Source: DAOPKN01 sp035391225 (GTDB lineage: Bacteria; Thermotogota; Thermotogae; MWEM01). Taken from it: 12,362 nt of DNA. The stretch spans positions 1-12,362 of the forward strand of contig DAOPKN010000055.1 in assembly GCA_035391225.1 (NCBI GenBank). Reading direction: 5' to 3'. Made by a program: the position numbers and the translations under genes. Below the pieces are notes generated by a model. It searched no databases. It saw only the letters and a program-made list of their open reading frames with translations, and was not told the origin of the DNA. Positions 1 through 5,546 of the stretch are shown here, one piece after another. The number at the start of each line of letters is the position of its first letter. Position 1 is the first letter of the stretch.

Positions 1-32
1 AAACAGCCGCAGTGGGCTGCGGCGGTCCCAGG
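1..32 (+). repeat. REP-like palindromic repeat, copy a
   Basis: The core is a perfect 7-bp hairpin, GCCGCAG, loop TGGG, CTGCGGC, at positions 6-23. It is preceded by AAACA and followed by GGTCCCAGG. The same unit recurs six more times in the window in both orientations, always outside the confident genes. I define + as the orientation reading GGTCCC after the stem. The copy starts at the window edge and may extend further left. Confidence 0.75.
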
Positions 33-85
33 AAACCCTGGAGAACTGTAGGGGTAGCCCCCTATCGAAAGCTGGAATTGCCTTC

Positions 86-115
86 TGGGAGCGCCGCACC
101 CCAGTGCGGCTGTTT
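86..115 (-). repeat. REP-like palindromic repeat, copy b (inverted)
   Basis: This is an inverted variant of the family. A TGGGAGC flank precedes GCCGCA (93-98), loop CCCCAG, TGCGGC (105-110), and is followed by TGTTT. The end mirrors the AAACA start of copy a, so a and b form a head-to-head pair. The 50 bases between them hold smaller inverted repeats such as GGGGTAGCCCC. Confidence 0.7.
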
Positions 116-129
116 AAACGGGGACGACG

Positions 130-157
130 AAAAAAATGAGCCGCAGTGGGCTGCGGC
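130..157 (-). terminator. Intrinsic terminator formed by repeat copy c, minus strand
   Basis: Read on the minus strand, the 7-bp GC stem of repeat copy c (157 to 140, loop CCCA) is followed by TCA and then seven T (136 to 130). It lies about 100 bases downstream of the stop of the minus-strand gene at 257-742 and is the natural end of that transcript. A palindromic repeat appears to serve as the terminator here. Confidence 0.6.
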
Positions 158-166
158 GGTCCCAGG
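138..166 (+). repeat. REP-like palindromic repeat, copy c
   Basis: GCCGCAG at 140-146, loop TGGG, CTGCGGC at 151-157, then GGTCCCAGG. The core is identical to copy a over the stem, loop and GGTCCCAGG flank. It overlaps both terminators called at this position. Confidence 0.75.
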
Positions 167-188
167 TGGCCACGGGGGTCGCCTTTTT
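165..188 (+). terminator. Intrinsic terminator, plus strand
   Basis: GGTGGCC (165-171), loop ACGGG, GGTCGCC (177-183), then TTTTT (184-188). The stem is 7 bp with two G-T wobbles. It would end a plus-strand transcript entering from left of the window. With the minus-strand terminator just before it, this makes a back-to-back terminator pair. Confidence 0.5.
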
Positions 189-208
189 ACATGAAATTCC
201 TGTTTTTC

Positions 209-237
209 TTGACTTTCTTCCGAAATTGTGGTGTAAT
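209..237 (+). promoter_or_regulatory. Sigma-70-type promoter firing antisense into the 257-742 gene
   Basis: TTGACT at 209-214, a 17-base spacer, and TGTAAT at 232-237. A TGG triplet (229-231) adds an extended -10. The match is strong, but no plausible plus-strand gene follows. Transcription would begin near 244 and run antisense through the 3' end of the minus-strand gene. It may drive a regulatory antisense RNA, or may be a chance match in an AT-rich stretch. Confidence 0.45.
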
Positions 238-256
238 GCATGGCTTTCCGCAAGGA

Positions 257-742
257 TCAGGAGAAATCGTCGTCGTGCTCGAAGTCATTTTCCCAGCCGG
301 GTAAGTTTTGCAGGGATAGCAGGATCTCGTCGAATTCCTTCCCACGGTTATCGATTTCCCGTTTTCCCACCACGATCCCCTTTTCGATCTTGACGTGCAC
401 TTCTTCTTCGTACACCGATCCGAAACCCATGTGAACGTAATGCAGGACTTCCCCCACCGGTATCCGAAGCACACCACAAAACCACGATGCAAAAATGGGT
501 TCGTCTCCCTTTATCCCCAATCGACCAGCAAGATCCACCAGGAGAAACTTGTCATCCTTGATTTCCCAGGTTCCAAGGTATCCCCTCCAACAAGCCGTGG
601 AAAAGAGTATGGAATCTTCGCGGCCGCGTTCTTCCGGGCTTCTTTCAACAATCCGTGGATTATCCCGGGGAATGGGCGGGCAAAAAGACATCGACGTTTC
701 CTCTCCCTCGTAAATCAACCTTTCATGAACTTGGGCTGTCAT
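257..742 (-). CDS. Conserved protein of unknown function
   Basis: This is a soluble protein of about 161 residues with no signal peptide or membrane segment. It begins MTAQVHERLIYEGEE. Recognisable stretches are SMSFCPPIP, STACWRGYLGTWEI, GVLRIP, and YVHMGFGSVYEEEVHVKIEKG. The tail is acidic (EHDDDF). The text resembles a conserved hypothetical family I have seen in diverse bacteria, but I know no function for it. The ORF runs up to 784, but the promoter -10 covers 783-788, so the upstream Met at 784 cannot be used. The sequence GGGAG lies just upstream of two adjacent ATGs (754, 751), and a third is at 742. I chose 742 because the family-like sequence starts there, but 751 or 754 is possible. 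It is divergent from the viperin-like operon. Confidence 0.8.
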   Translation of the reverse strand: MTAQVHERLIYEGEETSMSFCPPIPRDNPRIVERSPEERGREDSILFSTACWRGYLGTWEIKDDKFLLVDLAGRLGIKGDEPIFASWFCGVLRIPVGEVLHYVHMGFGSVYEEEVHVKIEKGIVVGKREIDNRGKEFDEILLSLQNLPGWENDFEHDDDFS

Positions 743-782
743 GGTGTGCATCATCTCCCTTTTTCGTTGAAATTCTGGATAC

Positions 783-811
783 ATTATACTCCGTGGTCAT
801 CAAATCTCCAA
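783..811 (-). promoter_or_regulatory. Promoter of the 257-742 gene
   Basis: On the minus strand the sequence is TTGGAG (811 to 806), a 17-base spacer, then a perfect TATAAT (788 to 783). It sits 30 to 40 bases upstream of the candidate start codons and is a standard housekeeping promoter. Confidence 0.7.
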
Positions 812-928
812 TAGGGGGTCTTTGAAAAAGCTTCAGTGTGCATAGACTCATGAGGAATGCCGCTTTGTGCATCGGCTTCCGACTTGCCGAGGGGAAAACC
901 CTTTTTCCGTAACCCGCAAGGAGGGAAA
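812..928 (+). promoter_or_regulatory. 5' region of the viperin-like operon
   Basis: This stretch holds only weak promoter matches: TTGAAA at 822-827, with TAGACT at 843-848 after a short 15-base spacer. GAAAAAG (824-830) can pair with CTTTTTC (901-907), which would close a domain containing a TCGGC/GCCGA hairpin (872-876, 886-890). TGTGCAT is repeated at 837-843 and 866-872. A strong ribosome site, AAGGAGGG, lies at 918-925. I recognise no known riboswitch class. Confidence 0.25.
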
Positions 929-1810
929 ATGCGCGCATTGTATTCCGCGAGTATCTTCTTGAATGCCGCTTGCAACAGCCATTGCAAGTACTGCTACCGT
1001 CATTCGGACAAGGGAGAGATGCCTTTTGCGAAGGCCCGCGAAATCGTAGGGCACCTTTCCCGCATGGGGTTCCGAAAAGTTTCCTTCGCCGGGGGAGAAC
1101 CCACCATCATGAGTTGGGACGTGTTTCGCCTGGTGAAGGAAGCCAAGGAAGCCGGGATGGTGACCGAGCTCATCACCAATGGCCTTGCACTGGCTCCCCA
1201 ATCCCTTCCCCACTACAAGGAGATCCTGGACATCCTGACCGTGGACGTGGACTCCCCCAACCCCCTTACCCTGGGGAAACTGGGGAGGCATCCCAACCAG
1301 TTCGAAGTGGCAAAGAACCTGCACCTTTTCTGCCGGTTGTCGGGGATTACGGCCAAGCTGAACAGCGTTGCCACGGCCTGGAACCTTCCCGACATCGTGG
1401 AGTTGGCCGACTACGTTTTGGAATCCCCGGTACTCCGCTGGAAGGTTTTCCAGTTCCTTCCCTCCTATGGGCCGGCGAAAAAGTGGGAGAACGAGCTGAA
1501 GGTTTCCGCGCAGCAGTTCGAAGAGCTTCGGAAAAAACTGTGGCACAAGATGCGAAACTGGTACCCCGACCTGGAAAACCACCTCATCTTGGAATCCAAC
1601 GCCCAAATGTGTAACACCTACGCATCCATCGATCCGCAGGGAAACTTCTACGTTTCCCAGCAACAGGGGCAAAAGGTGGAAACGTCCCTGCTCGGCGAGG
1701 TGCTGCAAATGGACCTGGAAGGGTTCTTGGACCATCCCTTGATCAACCGGCACGAGTTCCAACGGCGCTGCGAATGGAACGGCAGCCTCTACGAAACGAA
1801 AGGAGAGTGA
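929..1810 (+). CDS. Prokaryotic viperin-like radical SAM enzyme (putative ddhNTP synthase)
   Basis: The 293-residue product is a radical S-adenosylmethionine enzyme. The cluster motif CxxxCxxC is C15-NSH-C19-KY-C22, and the SAM-binding GGEP is at 55-58. The rest matches viperin (RSAD2). KVSFAGGEP aligns with viperin KINFSGGEP. KLNSV (143-147) aligns with KINSV, RWKVFQ (170-175) is identical, and ESNAQM with Tyr231 aligns with ESNQKM...Y. From memory of the mouse structure, these include the triphosphate-binding Lys120, Lys220, Asn222, Arg245 and Lys247, all conserved here. Ser124 is replaced by Ala54. Viperins convert CTP, UTP or GTP to 3'-deoxy-3',4'-didehydro nucleotides that block viral polymerases. 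The start at 929 follows AAGGAGGG; an ATG at 857 is in frame but lacks a site. There is no amphipathic N-terminal helix as in animal viperin. The next gene starts 4 bases after this stop. Identity as a viperin is inferred from motifs; the nucleotide substrate is unknown. Confidence 0.85.
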   Translation: MRALYSASIFLNAACNSHCKYCYRHSDKGEMPFAKAREIVGHLSRMGFRKVSFAGGEPTIMSWDVFRLVKEAKEAGMVTELITNGLALAPQSLPHYKEILDILTVDVDSPNPLTLGKLGRHPNQFEVAKNLHLFCRLSGITAKLNSVATAWNLPDIVELADYVLESPVLRWKVFQFLPSYGPAKKWENELKVSAQQFEELRKKLWHKMRNWYPDLENHLILESNAQMCNTYASIDPQGNFYVSQQQGQKVETSLLGEVLQMDLEGFLDHPLINRHEFQRRCEWNGSLYETKGE

Positions 1811-1813
1811 AGC

Positions 1814-2383
1814 ATGGAAAAAAGCCATCGAAAGGTCCAGCGCGTTGCAAAGCGCTTCCAGAAAGCCTTGAAAAAACTGGTGAAAGTGGCGAGGGTGCGG
1901 GAAAAGGGGGAGGCCCCCACCCCCCTGGACGAGGGTGACCGCGTGCAGAGGAAATTGCTCAAGAAGATGCACATCGCGGCGCACGTGGCGGTGCTCTTGG
2001 ACAAGGAGCACGTGAAGCAGAAGTATCCACAACTTTTCGGGATGTACCTGCAAGATTGCACCCCGCGACCGGGTGTGATCGCAATGGGGTACGATTGGAA
2101 GGAAGCGGGGGACCCCGGTATCGCCAAGGAGTTAAAGCAAGCGGGACTTGACCTGGAAAAGATCAACGAGTTGCGCCCAACACAGGGAGCTTCTCTTCCC
2201 AAGGAAAATAGCGTGATGTTCGAGTTGTTTCCCGAAATGCAGGAATTCGTGTGCTTCGATGAGAGGAACAGGGAGGTGGCGAACCAGCTCAGCCAGTTCG
2301 AGGATCGCGAACAGGTGCGCATGATCTTGAAGTACCTGGGATACAAGCTGATGGGAGCAGTAGGGGGAGAAGAAAAAGGGTAG
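1814..2383 (+). CDS. Unknown protein coupled to the viperin-like enzyme
   Basis: This 189-residue soluble protein has no signal peptide, membrane helix or family motif that I recognise. The first 30 residues are strongly basic (KSHRKVQRVAKRFQKALKK) and predicted helical, which could favour nucleic acid, nucleotide or membrane contact. The middle and C-terminus are mixed alpha/beta with many charged residues and contain CTPRPGVIAMGYDW and MFELFPEMQEF. The ATG begins 4 bases after the viperin-like stop, and its ribosome site (AGGAGAG, 1801-1807) lies inside the end of that gene, so translation is almost certainly coupled. It does not look like the nucleotide kinases (CMPK2-like) found next to some prokaryotic viperins: there is no P-loop. 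A role as partner, regulator or immunity factor of the enzyme is inference from context only. Confidence 0.8.
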   Translation: MEKSHRKVQRVAKRFQKALKKLVKVARVREKGEAPTPLDEGDRVQRKLLKKMHIAAHVAVLLDKEHVKQKYPQLFGMYLQDCTPRPGVIAMGYDWKEAGDPGIAKELKQAGLDLEKINELRPTQGASLPKENSVMFELFPEMQEFVCFDERNREVANQLSQFEDREQVRMILKYLGYKLMGAVGGEEKG

Positions 2384-2392
2384 GAAAGCACC

Positions 2393-2436
2393 AAAAAAAA
2401 CCGGAATCGGGAAGTGGTGCTTTTCGATTCCGGTTT
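2393..2436 (-). terminator. Intrinsic terminator of the two-peptide unit
   Basis: On the minus strand, a perfect 12-bp stem (arms 2436-2425 and 2409-2398, core AAACCGGAATCG) is followed by a run of T extending to 2393. It lies about 20 bases after the stop of the 33-codon ORF at 2455-2556. It also closes the gap to the convergent viperin-like operon, but has no T-run on the plus strand. Confidence 0.8.
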
Positions 2437-2454
2437 ACGCAAAAAAGGGTTGTC

Positions 2455-2556
2455 TTACCATGCAGGCACCTTCCCTTCTTCCTTTTCCAGCGAGTACATC
2501 GTGAGGTTGGTTTCCATTTGGGCACGGGTTACTTTTCGTTCCGAGGCACGCTTCAT
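2455..2556 (-). CDS. Small ORF, 33 residues (second of pair)
   Basis: The ATG at 2556 is preceded by AAAGGAGG (2570-2563) with a 6-base spacer, an excellent ribosome site that overlaps the stop of the preceding small ORF. The peptide starts MKRASERKVTRAQMETNL and ends GKVPAW. It is basic at the N-terminus, acidic after residue 23, and has no membrane segment or cysteine. The same length as its partner, the shared promoter and the terminator immediately after it support a real gene. I recognise no family. It could be a toxin, an antitoxin-like peptide or a regulatory peptide, but nothing in the sequence decides this. Confidence 0.65.
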   Translation of the reverse strand: MKRASERKVTRAQMETNLTMYSLEKEEGKVPAW

Positions 2557-2568
2557 GTTGTTCCTCCT

Positions 2569-2670
2569 TTACTTCTTCTGCGCGAAGAACCAGAAAAAAC
2601 TGTCTTGGGGCAAACTGAATTGGGGGTTCTTTTCGGGTTTCTGGTAGTGGAATTCGCTTTTTTTTCGCAT
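2569..2670 (-). CDS. Small ORF, 33 residues (first of pair)
   Basis: The ATG at 2670 has AAAAGGAGG (2686-2678) at a 7-base spacer. The peptide begins MRKKSEFHYQKPEKNPQF, continues SLPQDS, and ends in an aromatic patch FFWFFAQKK. It is basic overall, and the aromatic cluster flanked by lysines could touch a membrane or partner. Its TAA overlaps the ribosome site of the next small ORF, so the two are probably coupled. A further 5-codon frame (MQKEE, 2673-2690) lies in the leader and overlaps its ribosome site. I know no matching family. Confidence 0.65.
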   Translation of the reverse strand: MRKKSEFHYQKPEKNPQFSLPQDSFFWFFAQKK

Positions 2671-2722
2671 CTCTATTCCTCCTTTTGCATTTCCTTCTTA
2701 GAATCTTCGTTCGCTCATCAAT

Positions 2723-2751
2723 ATAATAGCACAGAAAATCAGAAAAGTCAA
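2723..2751 (-). promoter_or_regulatory. Promoter of the two-peptide unit
   Basis: Minus-strand TTGACT (2751-2746), a 17-base spacer, and TATTAT (2728-2723). It is one of the strongest consensus matches in the window. It places the transcript start near 2716, about 46 bases ahead of the first small ORF. Confidence 0.75.
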
Positions 2752-3056
2752 GTGTAAAATCCAATTTATTTATTGATTGACCAAAAAAATTGCAAGTGCA
2801 TTTGAAATTTCCAGTCTTGGTTCAACTTTGGGATGTTTCCCGCTGTTCCCCAGGTTCCGCAATGGCTGTGGGCTTGTTTCCTTTGTGCACAAGGAATTTT
2901 CCGATTTTTTCCTTTCATTCCATTTTGAAAGAGAAAAGCACCAACAGGGAAACAATTCTTCGAGAAAAATGGTATACAAGCAAATTGTATGCGCGGGAAG
3001 GCATTCTGTTATCCAGTTTTTCCGTGCACCAAACATTTCGAGAAGGGAGAAATTCC
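2752..3056 (+). promoter_or_regulatory. Upstream region of the first kinase, with extended -10 and inverted repeat
   Basis: The 305 bases hold no convincing gene. The kinase frame is open through it, but the codons read like noncoding AT-rich DNA and the kinase has its own ribosome site at 3043-3050. The best promoter is an extended -10: TGG followed by TATACA (2970-2978), without a clear -35. An inverted repeat ATACAA (2974-2979) / TTGTAT (2985-2990), spaced by 5 bases, overlaps the -10 and could be a repressor site. Confidence 0.4.
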
Positions 3057-5438
3057 ATGGCTTTCGATGGGTATCGGGAGGTATTCCTGCATTCTTCGTC
3101 GGGGTTTGCGGTGCATCGCGTGCTCCGAGAGCAAAACGGTGCGCTGGTTGATTTTGAGGCGGTGGAAGCAAATCCTGCTTTCGAGAAGTTGGTGGGGCGC
3201 CCCGCGAACCAGTTTATTGGGCAGAAATGGAGTGCCCTTTTCCGGGGCGAAGGGGAAAGCAAGGAATGGTTCTTCCAGGTCAAGGAAGCCTTGCAAAACG
3301 GTGAAAGAAAGAAGTTTCGTGCCTTCCCCCAAACCCTGGGGTCCTGGTTTTCCGTGGAAGTAATCCCGCTGAACCAAGAGTTCTTTCTCACCTCCATTCG
3401 GGATATTTCCGGGGAAGTATTGCTACGGCACTCCTCGGAGAGCTTTCTTCAGCAATCCCTTGGAGAAATTGGTTTCGAGAAGATACTCGATCAAGCGCGG
3501 CAAATCACGGGTGCACGTTTCGCCTTGTTCCAAACGTACAATGAACAAGAGGCTTGTTCCACCACGGTTGCGGTTTCCGGTGACGAGAGCGAATTGGAGC
3601 GTGCAACCGTATTGTTTGGTGCTCCACTGCAAGGGTTGCAATGGCCCGCCAACGAGGTTTTCCTGGAAACCTTTGGGGTGCAATCCGGTCCCTTTTACCT
3701 CCCCGTGGAATCCCTTGCGATTTTTTCGCTTCCGCCGGTTTTCATTCACAGCTTGAAGACAGAGTTCCACGTGGAAAGCGCGGCTTTTTTCGACGTGGTC
3801 AAGGGGGACCGCCTGTTGGGGAATTTCACGTTCCTTCTGGACGACAGCCGGAACCTGAAAAACGTACAACTCATGACTTTTTTTGCCCGGCAGGTGGGCC
3901 TTTTGCTATCCCGGGAGGAAGCGGAAAAAGAGCTTCTGGAAAAGGAAAAGTTGTGGAAATTTGCCCTGGAAGGTTCCCGCGAAGGGGTGTGGGATTGGGA
4001 TGTAGAACGGGGTGAACTGTTCTTTTCCCCACAGTGGAAACGGCTGCACGGGTTCTCGGAGGCGCAGGCTCCCCTGAGCATGGAAGAGTGGGAAAGCATC
4101 ATCCATCCGGAGGACCGCGAAAAGTTCCACGCGTTGCTGTCGTTGCATCTCTCGGGGGAAACGGATTTCTTTGAAGTGGAACACCGTGTGCTGTCGCGGA
4201 ATGGTGGGTACCTGTGGTTCCTTTCGCGGGGGAAAGTGATGGAAGGTACGGAAAACGGGTCTGCTGCGAGGATGATTGGCACATCCACGAAAATCCCCGG
4301 GAAAAAGATAGCGGAGATCTCCGTGCGCCAGAGCGAAGAAGAATACCGCAAGCTCGCAGAGGATATGCCGGTCTTGGTTTGCAAGTTCCTTGCGGATGGC
4401 ACGCTGACCTACGTCAACGGGTTGCTTTCCGCGCTGACCCCCTACTCCAAGGAACAGCTCGTGGGGATGAATTTCTTTTCCTTCCTGCAACCAGAAGACC
4501 GCCCCGGAATCCTGAAAAACTTGCAAAGTTCCACACCGGCAAACCCAATCCACGTGAACGTCCAGAGGATTATCTTGGAAAACGGCGAGGAGCGTTGGCA
4601 GGAATGGACCAACCGCGCCTTTTTCGACGAAAAGGGGAAAACCCTATACTTCCAGGCCACGGGAAACGACGTGACGCGAAGAAGGGAAATGGAGCAAGAA
4701 GTTCGCCGGGCAAAGGAACAGGCAGAATGCGCAAACCGGGCCAAGACCCAGTTTCTCATGAACATGTCCCACGAGTTGCGCACCCCACTCAATGGCATAA
4801 TGGGCTTTTCCCAGCTTCTGACGGAAACGCCGTTGACAGATGAGCAAAAGGAATTCTTGGAATACATCCGCATGGCTTCTGGTACCCTTAAGGGAGTGAT
4901 CGGCGATATCCTCGATTTTTCCCGGATCGAATCGGGCAAAGAGGAATTGGTGTTAGGGCCCGGCGACCTGTACGAAATTTGCAACCGTGCGGTCCAGATG
5001 GTTCAATGGGAAGCCCAGAGAAAGGGAATTGGATTGGAAGTGGATTTCGCGGAAAAGCTGCCCCGCGAGGTGGTTTGCGATTCCTTGCGCTTGCAACAGG
5101 TGTTGACGAACTTGCTGGGAAACGCGGTGAAGTTTACCGCGGAAGGCCAGGTTCGCCTGGAAGTACGCACGGTAGATGGAGATGGCTCCGGGAAAACCGA
5201 CCGTATCCTGTTCCGCGTGGAGGACACGGGGATCGGTATCCACCAGTCTTTCTTGGAACGCATTTTCCAGCCCTTCGAGCAAGAAGACACCTCCAGCACC
5301 CGGCGGTTTGGCGGCACCGGCTTGGGATTATCGATTTGCCGGAAGTTGCTCGAATTAATGGATTCCACGCTGCACCTGGAAAGTTCCCCGGGAAAGGGAA
5401 GCGTCTTTTCCTTCGAAATCGATTTCCCCCGAGCGTGA
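3057..5438 (+). CDS. Soluble multi-PAS sensor histidine kinase (kinase 1)
   Basis: The 793-residue cytoplasmic histidine kinase has no transmembrane segments. Domain order is: PAS-like 1-125 (VEANPAF); GAF-like about 133-290 (ends FFARQVGLLLSREE); PAS about 298-420 (EGVWDWD, HPEDREKF); PAS about 427-550 (EDMPVLVCKF, QPEDR). The coiled linker then leads to HisKA with MSHELRTPLNGIMGF, phosphoacceptor His572. The HATPase domain has N box Asn689, G1 DTGIGI from Asp723, F box IFQPFEQ, and G2 FGGTGLGLSI around 751. All catalytic motifs are intact. The start at 3057 follows AAGGGAG at 6 bases. It aligns residue for residue with the start of kinase 2, which confirms the start. There is no receiver domain and no partner response regulator nearby. 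The signal sensed is unknown; no haem- or flavin-binding signature is obvious to me. Confidence 0.92.
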   Translation: MAFDGYREVFLHSSSGFAVHRVLREQNGALVDFEAVEANPAFEKLVGRPANQFIGQKWSALFRGEGESKEWFFQVKEALQNGERKKFRAFPQTLGSWFSVEVIPLNQEFFLTSIRDISGEVLLRHSSESFLQQSLGEIGFEKILDQARQITGARFALFQTYNEQEACSTTVAVSGDESELERATVLFGAPLQGLQWPANEVFLETFGVQSGPFYLPVESLAIFSLPPVFIHSLKTEFHVESAAFFDVVKGDRLLGNFTFLLDDSRNLKNVQLMTFFARQVGLLLSREEAEKELLEKEKLWKFALEGSREGVWDWDVERGELFFSPQWKRLHGFSEAQAPLSMEEWESIIHPEDREKFHALLSLHLSGETDFFEVEHRVLSRNGGYLWFLSRGKVMEGTENGSAARMIGTSTKIPGKKIAEISVRQSEEEYRKLAEDMPVLVCKFLADGTLTYVNGLLSALTPYSKEQLVGMNFFSFLQPEDRPGILKNLQSSTPANPIHVNVQRIILENGEERWQEWTNRAFFDEKGKTLYFQATGNDVTRRREMEQEVRRAKEQAECANRAKTQFLMNMSHELRTPLNGIMGFSQLLTETPLTDEQKEFLEYIRMASGTLKGVIGDILDFSRIESGKEELVLGPGDLYEICNRAVQMVQWEAQRKGIGLEVDFAEKLPREVVCDSLRLQQVLTNLLGNAVKFTAEGQVRLEVRTVDGDGSGKTDRILFRVEDTGIGIHQSFLERIFQPFEQEDTSSTRRFGGTGLGLSICRKLLELMDSTLHLESSPGKGSVFSFEIDFPRA

Positions 5439-5470
5439 GTGTGCTTCCTTGCGCCCACTTCTTCCCATGT

Positions 5471-5490
5471 GGAATATCACGCGATATTCC
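5471..5490. promoter_or_regulatory. Perfect inverted repeat upstream of kinase 2
   Basis: GGAATATC (5471-5478), ACGC, GATATTCC (5483-5490). This is an 8-bp perfect dyad centred about 25 bases ahead of the extended -10 at 5503, covering the -35 region. It has no T-run on the plus strand, so an operator is more likely than a terminator of kinase 1. Confidence 0.5.
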
Positions 5491-5499
5491 CATTCTTTA

Positions 5500-5508
5500 T
5501 GGTACAAT
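5500..5508 (+). promoter_or_regulatory. Extended -10 promoter of kinase 2
   Basis: TGG at 5500-5502 then TACAAT at 5503-5508. There is no good -35 hexamer. The arrangement resembles that ahead of kinase 1 (TGG then TATACA), and both have a dyad at or near the promoter. Confidence 0.5.
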
Positions 5509-5546
5509 GGTAAAAAGAATGCCATGTGGAAAGAAGGAGCCTGCCC

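Noticed and set aside
1..166. CRISPR array or transposon end at the left palindromic repeats
   Set aside because: Copies alternate orientation and spacing is irregular, unlike a CRISPR array; no transposase or target-site duplication is visible.
240..434. Plus-strand ORF just after the antisense promoter
   Set aside because: It is a serine-rich shadow of the 257-742 gene with no ribosome site; antisense RNA is the better reading if the promoter is active.
890..906. AGGG-GAAAA-CCCT followed by T, a possible attenuator before the viperin-like gene
   Set aside because: The stem is only 4 bp, too weak for an intrinsic terminator.
857..928. N-terminal extension of the viperin-like gene from an ATG at 857
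   Set aside because: No ribosome site precedes 857, whereas AAGGAGGG sits directly before the ATG at 929, and the extension does not look like a domain or membrane helix.
848..2053. Long minus-strand frame of 401 codons opposite the viperin-like operon
   Set aside because: Histidine-, leucine- and glutamine-rich shadow of the real genes; the plus-strand frames carry clear motifs and ribosome sites.
2790..3056. 89-codon N-terminal extension of kinase 1
   Set aside because: The start at 3057 has a ribosome site and aligns exactly with the start of kinase 2; the extension overlaps the promoter region and has no counterpart in the paralogue.
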